NCBI GenBank assembly: GCA_045531905.1
Contig: JAZSEY010000027.1
Location: 62,001-126,000 of the forward strand
Length of the DNA: 64,000 nucleotides
Reading direction: 5' to 3'
DNA from: RGIG6919 sp045531905
Lineage (GTDB): Bacteria > Bacillota > Clostridia > Lachnospirales > Lachnospiraceae
The position numbers and the translations under genes are program-made. Positions 24,205 to 32,893 of the stretch are shown here, piece after piece. The number at the start of each line of letters is the position of its first letter. Positions within the stretch are counted from its first letter, which is position 1. The notes beneath the pieces are model-generated. The model saw only the letters and a program-made list of their open reading frames with translations. It did no database searches and was not told where the DNA came from.

Positions 24205-24214
24205 GTTATATACT
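24180..24214 (+). promoter_or_regulatory. Putative Spo0A-dependent promoter of spoIIGA-sigE
   Basis: TTTCGACA at 24180-24187 is the reverse complement of the Spo0A box TGTCGAA(A). TATACT follows at 24209-24214 with no -35 hexamer between. If transcription starts about seven bases after the -10, the box is centred near -37, where the spoIIG 0A boxes of Bacillus subtilis lie, and the message would begin at or next to the spoIIGA ATG. The arrangement is inferred from sequence. Confidence 0.45.
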
Positions 24215-24220
24215 GTGGAT

Positions 24221-25087
24221 ATGGTTGTTTATCTAGATTACATATTTCTGGTACATCTGTTAGTCAATATGGTTATTTTTGGATTATTGCGAAGCAGCAT
24301 ATTGGAAAAGGTGCGAAGAAAACGGTATTGGTTGGGGTTAGTTGTATATTCATTGTTGCAGGTGCTAAAGGCGCTTATTACGCTACAAAGGAATTGGAAC
24401 TGGTTTGGATTATTCTATGATTTTGCTGTTTTACAGATAGCTATCTGGTTTTGCTTTCATCCGAAAGAGATGCGAATGTTGTTGAAAAGAAATATACAAC
24501 TTGGGATTTGTACTGTGATACTGGGTGGCATTTTGCTGGCTATAGAAGAACATTTTCAGGTATCATTTTCTTATATGTTGCAACAGCGACCAATGCTGTT
24601 TTTATGTTGTTATCTGATAAGTGCTGTGTTGGCAAGTGGATTGGTAAAATGTCTGTTTTTATGGAAAAGACAACAGGAGAATATAAAACTGGTAATGCTT
24701 CATTTTTTGCATAGAGAGTATGTGGTAATGGCTTATTGGGATTCAGGGAATTGTCTTAACCATCCCATGACAGGGGCACCGGTTATGATTGGATACTATG
24801 GCTTTTTTCGAGAAAAAATGCCTGACATACATAGAGAATTATTAGATGATTATTTTGCCAAGGGGTGTTTGGATTATGAAAAAATGCTAAAACATAACGT
24901 GCAAGACTTGCAAGTGATAAATTGTGTGAGCGTGGGAGGAGAGCAAAAGTTGCCAATACTTCCAGTAAGGTATCAGTTTCAGGATAAGACTTCAAAAGTA
25001 CAAAAGAGGGAAGTGTATCTTGCATTTAGCAATCTGCCTCTTTCAAAGGATGGTAGTTATGCGGTGCTACTTCACAGAGATTTATAG
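24221..25087 (+). CDS. spoIIGA: Sporulation sigma-E processing peptidase SpoIIGA
   Basis: A 288-residue membrane aspartic protease that activates pro-sigma-E in the mother cell after septation. The N-terminal half has about five hydrophobic helices; the C-terminal half is soluble and carries the catalytic aspartate in AYWDSGNCLNHP, plus VGGEQKLPILPV. I start it at the ATG at 24221 because family members begin with MxxYLD and the terminator of ftsZ lies inside any longer frame. The start lacks a good ribosome site. sigE follows 42 bases later, the universal pairing. Confidence 0.9.
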   Translation: MVVYLDYIFLVHLLVNMVIFGLLRSSILEKVRRKRYWLGLVVYSLLQVLKALITLQRNWNWFGLFYDFAVLQIAIWFCFHPKEMRMLLKRNIQLGICTVILGGILLAIEEHFQVSFSYMLQQRPMLFLCCYLISAVLASGLVKCLFLWKRQQENIKLVMLHFLHREYVVMAYWDSGNCLNHPMTGAPVMIGYYGFFREKMPDIHRELLDDYFAKGCLDYEKMLKHNVQDLQVINCVSVGGEQKLPILPVRYQFQDKTSKVQKREVYLAFSNLPLSKDGSYAVLLHRDL

Positions 25088-25129
25088 CAAATGCTATTAG
25101 TTTTGAATACATTCTTTTAGGAGGCTTAT

Positions 25130-25867
25130 ATGTTGCAGATATTTCAGAATGAAAAAATACGTTTGACTATGATGCCTAGTCTGGCAGGTTTGTTTTTTTC
25201 TAACAGACAAGAGGTACATTACATTGGTGGAACCGATGTACTACCAGCACCATTAGAAACAGACCGGGAAACAGAAATGTTGATGAAGCTGGGGACAGAT
25301 GATGATTTACAGGCAAAATCGGAGTTGATTGAACACAATTTGAGATTAGTGGTGTACATAGCTAAAAAATTTGATAATACAGGTGTTGGTGTGGAGGATT
25401 TGATTTCTATTGGTACAATCGGTCTGATAAAAGCCATCAATACTTTTAACATGGATAAAAAAATAAAATTGGCAACATATGCTTCTCGTTGTATTGAAAA
25501 TGAGATTCTTATGCATCTTAGAAAGAATACAAAGACAAGAATGGAAGTGTCTATTGATGAACCACTGAATGTGGATTGGGATGGAAATGAGCTGTTGCTT
25601 TCGGATATATTGGGGACAGAAGAGGATATTATTTATAAGGATATTGAGGATGAAGCAGATAAGAAAATGCTGACAGCAGCTATGGAAACGTTAACAGACC
25701 GGGAAAAAATGATTATCGAGTTGCGGTTTGGTTTGAATTCTGCAAAAGACAGGGAACGTACGCAAAAGGAAGTTGCAGATTTACTGGGGATTTCTCAGTC
25801 ATATATTTCCAGATTAGAAAAGAAAATCATGCGTAGATTAAAGAAGGAAATGCTAAAAATGGAGTAA
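25130..25867 (+). CDS. sigE: Mother-cell sporulation sigma factor E (pro-form)
   Basis: A 245-residue sigma-70 family protein controlling early mother-cell genes. The first 30 or so residues are the pro-sequence removed by SpoIIGA; the conserved processing region reads HYIGGTDVLPAPLE. Region 2 (NLRLVVYIAKKFDNTGVGVED) and region 4 (ERTQKEVADLLGISQSYISR) are complete. Its length is close to that of Bacillus SigE (239). AGGAGG precedes the ATG. Linked to spoIIGA as in other spore formers. Confidence 0.95.
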   Translation: MLQIFQNEKIRLTMMPSLAGLFFSNRQEVHYIGGTDVLPAPLETDRETEMLMKLGTDDDLQAKSELIEHNLRLVVYIAKKFDNTGVGVEDLISIGTIGLIKAINTFNMDKKIKLATYASRCIENEILMHLRKNTKTRMEVSIDEPLNVDWDGNELLLSDILGTEEDIIYKDIEDEADKKMLTAAMETLTDREKMIIELRFGLNSAKDRERTQKEVADLLGISQSYISRLEKKIMRRLKKEMLKME

Positions 25868-25887
25868 CATATTGCGTCAAAAAGACA

Positions 25888-25916
25888 TTGCATTCCTACA
25901 TGTTAGGAGATATAAT
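25888..25916 (+). promoter_or_regulatory. Promoter of the acp-transglutaminase pair
   Basis: TTGCAT at 25888-25893 and TATAAT at 25911-25916, 17 bases apart. The same TTGCAT -35 is seen at mraZ and thl. This looks like a vegetative promoter rather than a sporulation one. Confidence 0.65.
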
Positions 25917-25959
25917 ACATTCTATGCGAAAGCAAATATAATACACAAGGAGATTAGTT

Positions 25960-26187
25960 ATGGACGAATTATTAGAGATTTTACAGGAGTTACACTCAGA
26001 TGTTGATTTTGAGACAGAGGATAAATTAGTTGATGATAAAATTTTAGATTCCTTTGATTTGGTTACATTGGTTACTGAGTTAGGCGACCAGTTTGATATT
26101 GAAATTACAGCAAAGGATTTCGTTCCAGAGAACTTTAACTCTGCACAGGCTATGTGGGCTATGGTACAGCGTTTGATGGAGGAGTAA
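25960..26187 (+). CDS. Acyl/peptidyl carrier protein
   Basis: A 75-residue four-helix carrier protein with the phosphopantetheine-attachment serine in DSFD (Ser31) instead of the DSLD of fatty-acid ACPs. The composition is strongly acidic. DSF-type motifs are more common in D-alanyl carrier and specialised carrier proteins, but no ligase (dltA-like) or acyltransferase is next to it. It ends three bases before a secreted transglutaminase-like gene, so the two are probably translated together. Its cargo is unknown. Confidence 0.85.
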   Translation: MDELLEILQELHSDVDFETEDKLVDDKILDSFDLVTLVTELGDQFDIEITAKDFVPENFNSAQAMWAMVQRLMEE

Positions 26188-26190
26188 TCC

Positions 26191-27720
26191 ATGCGAAAGA
26201 AAGCTAGTTTGAGATTGACATTAGGCGTGGTATTAACGGGTGTATTGTTAGCACAGGCACCGATATCTGCACAGACTACAAGTAATGCTACTGGAGAATG
26301 GGCAGACAGAGCCGGTGTTACGGTTGTCATGGATACATTGTCTGGTGCCGCGATAAAAGCTTCGCTACCGAAGGAAGAGATTCAAGTGGGTGAAGTGATT
26401 CAATTGAAGACCAAGATGAAGGGGCTTACTTTGAAAAGTTCTAATACACAGGTTGTCAGTGTAAATCAGAACGGTACGATGATTGGAAAAAAAGCGGGTA
26501 CTGCAAAGATTACTGTTAAGAAGAAGGGCTGTAAATCTGTTGTGCTTACCTTGAAGGTGGTAAAGCGTAAGTATAAGCCCACTATTTTAGTGACACCGGA
26601 TGAAGTTGTGTTAAAGAACACAAAACTGGAACAGGGCGTTTATTCTTTTCAGTTGAAAAATAATGCTAAAAGTAAAGCAAAATGGATTGAACTACAGTTT
26701 AGTGCAAAACTTGCAAAGTACGAGACAACTACGAATGAATTAGGTGAGTCTGTGCAAACAGAAGTGACCTATTCTGAAAAATTGTCTGTTACAAAAAAGA
26801 ATGTGAATGCAGGACAACTTACAGAAACGATTACACTTCCGGTTCCTGAGAATACAAGTGTAAAACAGGCAGCTTTAACAAAGGTTAAGGTATATGCAGG
26901 TAGTGCTGTGATGACCTACAACGTTAAAAAGGGAACCTATGCCTATGCTTGGGGAACGGAAGACAAGAAGGCTCCAAAGATTACCGGTATGGTAGGAGAA
27001 AATAGTTACAATGGCAAGGATATCTGTATTACCTTATACAAGGATCAGACATTCCCATTTGAGGATTATATTCAGGCTGAGGATAATCGGGATGGTAAGG
27101 TAAAGATTACTGTTGATACCAGTAAGGTGAATTACAAGAAAAAAGGTACATATACAGTTACGGTTACAGCTACGGACAAGGCTGGTAATACAGCTAAAGA
27201 AAAAGTAAAGGTGAAAGTTCGATTAGCAGATGATGATGTGGATTGGATGGCTGATATTGTTCTTGCTGACATTATAAAGGATAACTGGTCGCAGGAGAAG
27301 AAAGTACGTGCCATTTATTCTTATGTTAAGAGTAATTTAAGTTATGTGAGCCACTCTAAGTATAAGGACTGGGAAAAGGAAGCTGCGTATGGGTTCCGCT
27401 ATGGTTATGGTGATTGTCTCACATATTATGCTATGACAAGAATTCTGCTTACAAGAGCAGGTATTCCGAATATTATGGTGCAGAGAAACACTACCAATCC
27501 AACTCATTATTGGAATATGGCATATTTAAGTGGCAAAGGCTGGTATCATGTGGATGCTTGCATGCGCCAGGTGAGATGTACTTTGTGTCTATTAACAGAT
27601 GCGCAGTTGACTGATTTTTCAAATTACTATAAAACAGTTGCAGGTTTTTATTCTAATACATGGGATAGAGATAAATATCCAAAGAGCGCAACGAAGATTT
27701 TAACAAAAACATATCGATAA
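26191..27720 (+). CDS. Secreted Ig-like and transglutaminase-like protein
   Basis: A 509-residue exported protein. A signal peptide (basic start, hydrophobic core to about residue 25) is followed by a Big_2-type bacterial Ig domain (about 55-125), a beta-rich segment, an Ig-like domain ending DKAGNTAKEKVKVKV (about 270-350) and a transglutaminase-like/papain-fold domain with a complete triad: Cys409 in GDCLTYY, His439 in THYWN and Asp455 in YHVDA. Such proteins modify or cleave cell-surface peptides; the target is unknown. Adjacent to the carrier-protein gene with a three-base gap and inserted between sigE and sigG. Confidence 0.82.
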   Translation: MRKKASLRLTLGVVLTGVLLAQAPISAQTTSNATGEWADRAGVTVVMDTLSGAAIKASLPKEEIQVGEVIQLKTKMKGLTLKSSNTQVVSVNQNGTMIGKKAGTAKITVKKKGCKSVVLTLKVVKRKYKPTILVTPDEVVLKNTKLEQGVYSFQLKNNAKSKAKWIELQFSAKLAKYETTTNELGESVQTEVTYSEKLSVTKKNVNAGQLTETITLPVPENTSVKQAALTKVKVYAGSAVMTYNVKKGTYAYAWGTEDKKAPKITGMVGENSYNGKDICITLYKDQTFPFEDYIQAEDNRDGKVKITVDTSKVNYKKKGTYTVTVTATDKAGNTAKEKVKVKVRLADDDVDWMADIVLADIIKDNWSQEKKVRAIYSYVKSNLSYVSHSKYKDWEKEAAYGFRYGYGDCLTYYAMTRILLTRAGIPNIMVQRNTTNPTHYWNMAYLSGKGWYHVDACMRQVRCTLCLLTDAQLTDFSNYYKTVAGFYSNTWDRDKYPKSATKILTKTYR

Positions 27721-27726
27721 AAGATT

Positions 27727-27767
27727 AGGTTCATTTTCATCCTATAGTTGATGAAGATGGACCTTTT
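27727..27767 (+). terminator. Terminator after the transglutaminase-like gene
   Basis: AGGTTCATTTTCATC at 27727-27741 pairs with GATGAAGATGGACCT at 27750-27764 (two G-U pairs), followed by four T. Confidence 0.7.
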
Positions 27768-27893
27768 CAGTTATAATGAAGGATATAAAAATGTCGTGAA
27801 AATCCATAAAATGGCACACTGCAAATTGTATAGAAAACCCATCTAAAGTAAATCCTTACATATGTGAGAAACATACGTAAGGAGGAACATGAA

Positions 27894-28676
27894 GTGGCAC
27901 TTAACAAGGTTGTAATTTGTGGAGTAAATACATCGAAGCTTCCTTTGCTTTCTGAAGCTGAGAAAGAGGAATTGTTTGAACGTATTGAAAAGGGTGATGA
28001 TAAGGCGCGGGAGCAATTTATCAAGGGGAATTTACGATTGGTATTAAGTGTGATTCAGAGATTCAGCAACAGAAACAGCGAGTGTGCTGATGATTTATTT
28101 CAGGTGGGGTGTATTGGACTGATGAAGGCTATTGATAATTTTGACCGGTCTTTGGATGTCAAGTTTAGCACCTATGCGGTTCCCATGATTATAGGAGAGT
28201 GTAGGAGATATCTGAGAGATAATAATGCCATCAGAGTATCCCGGTCGTTACGGGATATCGCCTATAAGGCTATTTATGCCAAAGAGGCATGGTTGAAGGA
28301 GCAAAACCGCGAGCCTACTATCGAGGAAATTGCTGAGGTGATAGGCGTAGATAAAAATCTGATTGTGGTGGCTATGGATGCCATTGCCAGTCCGGTGTCT
28401 CTTTATGAACCGGCATATCAGGATGCAGGCGATACGCTATATATTATGGACCAGGTGAGCGACAAAAAGGATAGGGAAGACAGGTGGGTTGAGAAACTCG
28501 CATTAAAGGAGGCTATTAGTCGTCTTCCGGAACGTGAATATAACATTATTAAATTGCGGTTTTTTGAGGGTAAGACGCAGACCGAAGTGGCGGAAGAGAT
28601 TTCCATTTCCCAGGCACAGGTCAGTAGATTAGAGAAAAATGCTTTAAAGAATATGCGAAAATATTTGGAGGAATAG
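27894..28676 (+). CDS. sigG: Forespore sporulation sigma factor G
   Basis: A 260-residue sigma-70 family factor for late forespore genes. The N-terminus reads NKVVICGVNTSKLPLL, diagnostic of SigG and the site of its regulation by anti-sigma factors. Region 2 (DDLFQVGCIGLMKAIDNFD) and region 4 (KTQTEVAEEISISQAQVSR) are complete. I chose the GTG at 27894 because AAGGAGG lies eight bases upstream; an earlier in-frame GTG at 27864 precedes that site. It is separated from sigE by two unrelated genes. Confidence 0.94.
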   Translation: MALNKVVICGVNTSKLPLLSEAEKEELFERIEKGDDKAREQFIKGNLRLVLSVIQRFSNRNSECADDLFQVGCIGLMKAIDNFDRSLDVKFSTYAVPMIIGECRRYLRDNNAIRVSRSLRDIAYKAIYAKEAWLKEQNREPTIEEIAEVIGVDKNLIVVAMDAIASPVSLYEPAYQDAGDTLYIMDQVSDKKDREDRWVEKLALKEAISRLPEREYNIIKLRFFEGKTQTEVAEEISISQAQVSRLEKNALKNMRKYLEE

Positions 28677-28678
28677 GT

Positions 28679-30997
28679 ATGAAAATTACAGCAGAGGATT
28701 TGACGTTAGAAGAAAAGGCGTCATTGGTAAACGGTGGCACATTTTTTAGTACAGCCAAGGTAGACCGCTTGGGTGTGGAGAGAATGTTGTTTTTAGATGG
28801 TGGAACAGGACTCAATTATGAGCAGTTGTTTGGAAATTTCTGTTCCAGAAAATTGGTGGATGCCGGGGATACCAAGTCATCCCATGGTAGTCTTGCACTT
28901 AGAAATGTTTCCATGCATTATTATGCTCCTGAGAAACTAAATGAAGAGGAACTAAAACTTCGCGAATGGATTACGGAGCAATTGAAAAAGCAGGTAAAGG
29001 GAGAAGTGTTTGCACCTGGATGTTTTCCGGCAGGCATTTTACTTGGTTCTACTTGGAATCCAGAGATTGTAAAACGGATTGGGGAAGCCATTGGGCGGGA
29101 AGCAAAGGCCCATGGTGTCAATCTGCTTTTGGGAACCCCTTATGTGAATTTGATGCGTGACCCTCGAAATGGCAGATTGTTTGAGGGATTTTCAGAAGAC
29201 CCTTATCATTTGTCACAAATGGCTGTGGGAATGGTAGAAGGCGTGCAGAGTCAAGGTGTGGCTGCTAATGTGAAGCATTTTGCTGCCAATAATCAGGAGA
29301 CCTTCCGTGTGGGGGTTGATGAATTGATTAGTAGACGCGCGTTGGAGGAGCTTTATTTTCCTGCATTTAAAGCCTGTGTTGAGGCAGGTGTGGCTACGGT
29401 CATGAGTGCTTATAACAGTATTAATGGTGAGCCATGTACAGAAAGTGAGTGGTTGCTTCAAGATGTGCTTCGTGATAGCTGGGGTTTTGATGGTCTTGTG
29501 ATTTCTGATTGGGGCGCTGTTGCCAATCCGGTGAATGCGGTGGCAGGTGGTACTGAAATTGCCATGCCAGGTCCTATTGATGGTGCTCCAATTGTGGAAG
29601 CTGTGAAGAATGGTTCTCTTTCGGAAGAACGATTGGATGCTGCGGTAAATCATGTGTTGGCATTTTGGGAGAAATGGGGTGACTCATCTAATTCCTTAGA
29701 ATATCATGGGGATGCAGTTGTTTCATCCTCAAATCAGATTGCTTATGATGCAGTGATTGAGGGTGCAGTGCTTTTAAAGAATGACAACAACATCTTTCCA
29801 TTATCAGGAAAGGTGTCGCTCTTTGGAGAAGGCGCCACCAGATTTTATGATTGTGGCACAGGTAGTGCAGGAATTACCACAGACCGTACCAGCAGTTTGT
29901 TTGATGCGCTTAGAGTAAATTTAGGTGAAGAAAATGTATGTTTACAGGAAGTGTCTGAGAACACCGACACAGTTTTGATTGTGGTGCGCCGTCTTGGTAT
30001 GGAGGGGAATGACAGAGAAGATTTGTATGTGCCTGCTGACGAGGAACGGATGCTTCTTGATACCATCCAGATGGCTAAGAAGCAGGGCAAAAAGGTCGGA
30101 GTGATTTTAAATGTGTGCGGGCCTATGGATTGCCGTAGTTTTATCAATGATATTGATGGCTTATTCTGTGTATTCCTTCCAGGTATGGAGGGTGCCAATG
30201 CACTGGCAGATTTGTTGGTTGGCAAGGAAAATCCATCCGGTAAGCTCCCGGTAACCTTCCCACTTCGATACGAAGATACACCAACCTGCATCAATTTCCC
30301 TGGTGATGGCAGACATGTCATATATGGTGAGGACATCTTTGTGGGATACCGTTATTATGATGCAAAGGATATGGAAGTGCTGTTCCCGTTTGGGTATGGA
30401 CTTTCATACACCAGCTTTGCTTATGGTGATGTTACAGTGTCGTCTGATACCTTTACGGATACCGTGGAGATTTCTGTAGATGTTACCAATACAGGTAGTA
30501 TGGCAGGTAAACAGGTGCTTTCTTTATATGTGCATGATGTAAAAGCATCTATCAGAAAGCCAGTCAAGGAACTGAAATCATTCCAGAAGGTGAGTCTTGA
30601 GGCTGGAGAGACAAAGAAGGTTACCTTTACAATCAGTCGTGACATGTTGGCGTCCTTTGATCCGAACATGAATCAGTGGGAAGCGGAGGAAGGCTACTAT
30701 GATTTAATCATTGCGACTTCTGCCAAGGATGTGGTTGGTGAAGTGCGTGTGTACGGAGATTGGCATTCAGCATATTCATGGTCTGAAAATACTGTCTTAA
30801 AGGAAGTCTTTGAAAATGATGCTGCAAAGGAAATGTTGTTGGAAGCTTTCTATAAGAGACAGTTAGATGTGGGTAGCATATATGATAATTATGAGTATAC
30901 GCCACATAAGACAATGACTACAGTGTTCCAAGAGGCCGGGGTAGATGCTGTGCCGGAAGAATTTTTGGAGCAGTTAAAAGAGATAAAAAGGAATTAA
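28679..30997 (+). CDS. Glycoside hydrolase family 3 beta-glycosidase
   Basis: A 772-residue GH3 enzyme without signal peptide, so cytoplasmic or forespore-located. The (beta/alpha)8 domain includes KHFAANNQE and the nucleophile aspartate in VISDWGAV; then the alpha/beta sandwich (VLIVVRRLGMEGNDRED) and a fibronectin III-like C-terminal domain (about 590-670). Substrate could be beta-glucosides, xylosides or N-acetylglucosaminides; the residues seen do not settle this, although the characteristic NagZ His-Asp dyad was not noticed. It begins two bases after the sigG stop with GAGGAATAG upstream, so it is translationally coupled to sigG. Confidence 0.88.
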   Translation: MKITAEDLTLEEKASLVNGGTFFSTAKVDRLGVERMLFLDGGTGLNYEQLFGNFCSRKLVDAGDTKSSHGSLALRNVSMHYYAPEKLNEEELKLREWITEQLKKQVKGEVFAPGCFPAGILLGSTWNPEIVKRIGEAIGREAKAHGVNLLLGTPYVNLMRDPRNGRLFEGFSEDPYHLSQMAVGMVEGVQSQGVAANVKHFAANNQETFRVGVDELISRRALEELYFPAFKACVEAGVATVMSAYNSINGEPCTESEWLLQDVLRDSWGFDGLVISDWGAVANPVNAVAGGTEIAMPGPIDGAPIVEAVKNGSLSEERLDAAVNHVLAFWEKWGDSSNSLEYHGDAVVSSSNQIAYDAVIEGAVLLKNDNNIFPLSGKVSLFGEGATRFYDCGTGSAGITTDRTSSLFDALRVNLGEENVCLQEVSENTDTVLIVVRRLGMEGNDREDLYVPADEERMLLDTIQMAKKQGKKVGVILNVCGPMDCRSFINDIDGLFCVFLPGMEGANALADLLVGKENPSGKLPVTFPLRYEDTPTCINFPGDGRHVIYGEDIFVGYRYYDAKDMEVLFPFGYGLSYTSFAYGDVTVSSDTFTDTVEISVDVTNTGSMAGKQVLSLYVHDVKASIRKPVKELKSFQKVSLEAGETKKVTFTISRDMLASFDPNMNQWEAEEGYYDLIIATSAKDVVGEVRVYGDWHSAYSWSENTVLKEVFENDAAKEMLLEAFYKRQLDVGSIYDNYEYTPHKTMTTVFQEAGVDAVPEEFLEQLKEIKRN

Positions 30998-31009
30998 TTT
31001 GCATATTTC

Positions 31010-31038
31010 TTTACAAAAACAACTCCTTGTGCTACACT
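31010..31038 (+). promoter_or_regulatory. Promoter of the pantothenate operon
   Basis: TTTACA at 31010-31015 and TACACT at 31033-31038 with a 17-base spacer, plus an extended -10 TGC at 31030-31032. Confidence 0.6.
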
Positions 31039-31111
31039 TCCTTCTGAGCGATATTCTTATGAAATTGCATCAGATGACATAGTGTTACCGCAACAGAAGA
31101 GAGGTGGTAGC

Positions 31112-32020
31112 ATGAGGATAGGAATTGTTGGTGCCGGTAAGGTTGGCGTGTCTGTGGGAAAGTACTTTCGGGATGCAGATGCGAGTTGTCTTGTCGGATA
31201 CTACAGCAGAACCTACAAAAGCGCAGAGGAAGGCGCGGCCTTTACGGATACGAAGGCATTTTCTTCCTTACAAGAACTGATTATGGCGAGCGATACCCTG
31301 TTGATTACAACACCGGATGCTGAGATAGGCAAGGTATGGGATTGCATTGCAGAAGAACTAAAACAAATTTATGCGACAGATAAGACTGTTGCGAATCAAT
31401 CCAAAATAGTATGTCACTTAAGTGGATCACTATCATCTGAAGTCTTTTCTAAGAGTAACAAACTCGATTTTGTACATGGTTGCTCCATGCATCCCATGTA
31501 TGCATTTCATGACAAATTTTCAGCTTATCAACAATTACATCAGGCATTTTTTACGCTAGAAGGCGATGCAGTTGCAGTGGAGCAAATGACGACTTTACTT
31601 GCTAAAACAGGTAATTCATACGCAGTCATTTCGCCGGAAATGAAGGTGAAATATCACTGTGCGGCATCTTTGGCAAGCAATCATGTGATTGGCCTTTTAG
31701 AGACCAGCATTGCCATGCTGAAAGAATGTGGCTTCTCAGAAGTAGGCGCCTATGAGATTTTGGCACCGTTAGTGAAAAATAACGTGGAAAATGTCTTTCG
31801 TCACCGAGAGGATGCAACACTCTGTGGTACGGCAAATGCATTGACTGGTCCTATTGAACGAAATGATATGGATACGGTGAAAAAGCATTTAGAAGTGCTT
31901 ACAGCACAGGAACAGCAATTATATGAATTGCTTGGTATGGTGCTGGTGAAACTATCTGAACAGAAGCATCCGGATGGGGATTTTGTGGGTATGAAAGATT
32001 TATTGCAGAATAGAAAATGA
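31112..32020 (+). CDS. panG: Rossmann/DUF2520 protein, probable ketopantoate reductase PanG
   Basis: A 302-residue NAD(P)-dependent oxidoreductase. The N-terminus IGIVGAGKVGVSVGKYF is a Rossmann motif; the C-terminal half (HGCSMHPMYAF, then CAASLASNHVIGLLE) matches the DUF2520 architecture. Clostridial and enterococcal PanG proteins of this type replace PanE as ketopantoate reductase. It is the first gene of panB-panC-panD and no panE is present, which supports that role. The ATG at 31112 follows GAGGTGG; an earlier in-frame codon at 31082 is not preceded by a ribosome site. Confidence 0.75.
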   Translation: MRIGIVGAGKVGVSVGKYFRDADASCLVGYYSRTYKSAEEGAAFTDTKAFSSLQELIMASDTLLITTPDAEIGKVWDCIAEELKQIYATDKTVANQSKIVCHLSGSLSSEVFSKSNKLDFVHGCSMHPMYAFHDKFSAYQQLHQAFFTLEGDAVAVEQMTTLLAKTGNSYAVISPEMKVKYHCAASLASNHVIGLLETSIAMLKECGFSEVGAYEILAPLVKNNVENVFRHREDATLCGTANALTGPIERNDMDTVKKHLEVLTAQEQQLYELLGMVLVKLSEQKHPDGDFVGMKDLLQNRK

Positions 32021-32044
32021 CTTTAGAAAGTGAGGCTAAAGATT

Positions 32045-32872
32045 ATGAAGAATACAGTTACAACATTTAAACAGGCAAAGGAAAAAGGCGAAAAACTCAC
32101 CATGCTTACTGCTTATGATTATTCAACAGCGAAGTTGATAGATAGTGCAGGAATCAACAGTATTTTGGTTGGCGATTCTCTTGGTAATGTAATGCTTGGT
32201 TATGAGGATACCGTATCTGTAACCATGGAGGATATGATTCACCATGGAGCGGCCGTTGCCCGTGGTGCAAAGGATGCCTTGGTGATTATTGATATGCCAT
32301 TTATGTCTTATCAAACCGGTGCCTATGATGCTTTGGTAAATGCCGGCAGACTGATGAAGGAAGGCAGAGCCAATGCGGTGAAATTAGAAGGTGGCGTAGA
32401 GGTATGTGAGCAGATTAAGGCAATTGTAAATGCCGGTATTCCTGTATGTGCACACGTTGGATTAACACCACAGAGTATCAATGCCTTCGGTGGCTTTAAG
32501 GTGCAAGGTAAGTCTGAAGAGGCAGCGAAGAAAGTGCTAGAGGATGCCTTGGCAGTGGAAGCGGCTGGTGCATTTGCAGTGGTGCTGGAAGCGGTGCCTG
32601 CAAAACTTGCGAGCTTAATTACAGAAAAACTTTCGATTCCTACCATCGGTATCGGTGCAGGAAATGGCTGTGATGGTCAGGTGCTTGTATATCAGGATAT
32701 GCTTGGTATGTTTTCAGATTTTACACCAAAATTTGTGAAGCGTTTTGCAAGTGTTGGTGAGGTTATGACTGCGGCATTTGTGCAGTACAAAGAAGAAGTG
32801 GCAAATGGCAGTTTTCCGGCACAGGAAAATACCTATACCATTGATGATGAAGTAATCGAAAAATTATATTAA
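32045..32872 (+). CDS. panB: 3-methyl-2-oxobutanoate hydroxymethyltransferase
   Basis: A 275-residue TIM-barrel enzyme converting alpha-ketoisovalerate plus methylene-THF to ketopantoate. It shows LTAYDYSTAKLID, the Mg-binding VGDSLGNVMLGY, KLEGG, HVGLTPQS and IGIGAGNGCDGQVLV, all family signatures. The ATG at 32045 is preceded by GTGAGG; an in-frame GTG at 32030 coincides with that site. The product feeds PanG upstream in the same operon. Confidence 0.96.
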   Translation: MKNTVTTFKQAKEKGEKLTMLTAYDYSTAKLIDSAGINSILVGDSLGNVMLGYEDTVSVTMEDMIHHGAAVARGAKDALVIIDMPFMSYQTGAYDALVNAGRLMKEGRANAVKLEGGVEVCEQIKAIVNAGIPVCAHVGLTPQSINAFGGFKVQGKSEEAAKKVLEDALAVEAAGAFAVVLEAVPAKLASLITEKLSIPTIGIGAGNGCDGQVLVYQDMLGMFSDFTPKFVKRFASVGEVMTAAFVQYKEEVANGSFPAQENTYTIDDEVIEKLY

Positions 32873-32893
32873 GCATGTAAGGAGATAATAAAT

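Noticed and set aside
24137..24220. Longer spoIIGA start
   Set aside because: The frame would contain the ftsZ terminator; the family starts at MxxYLD, matching 24221.
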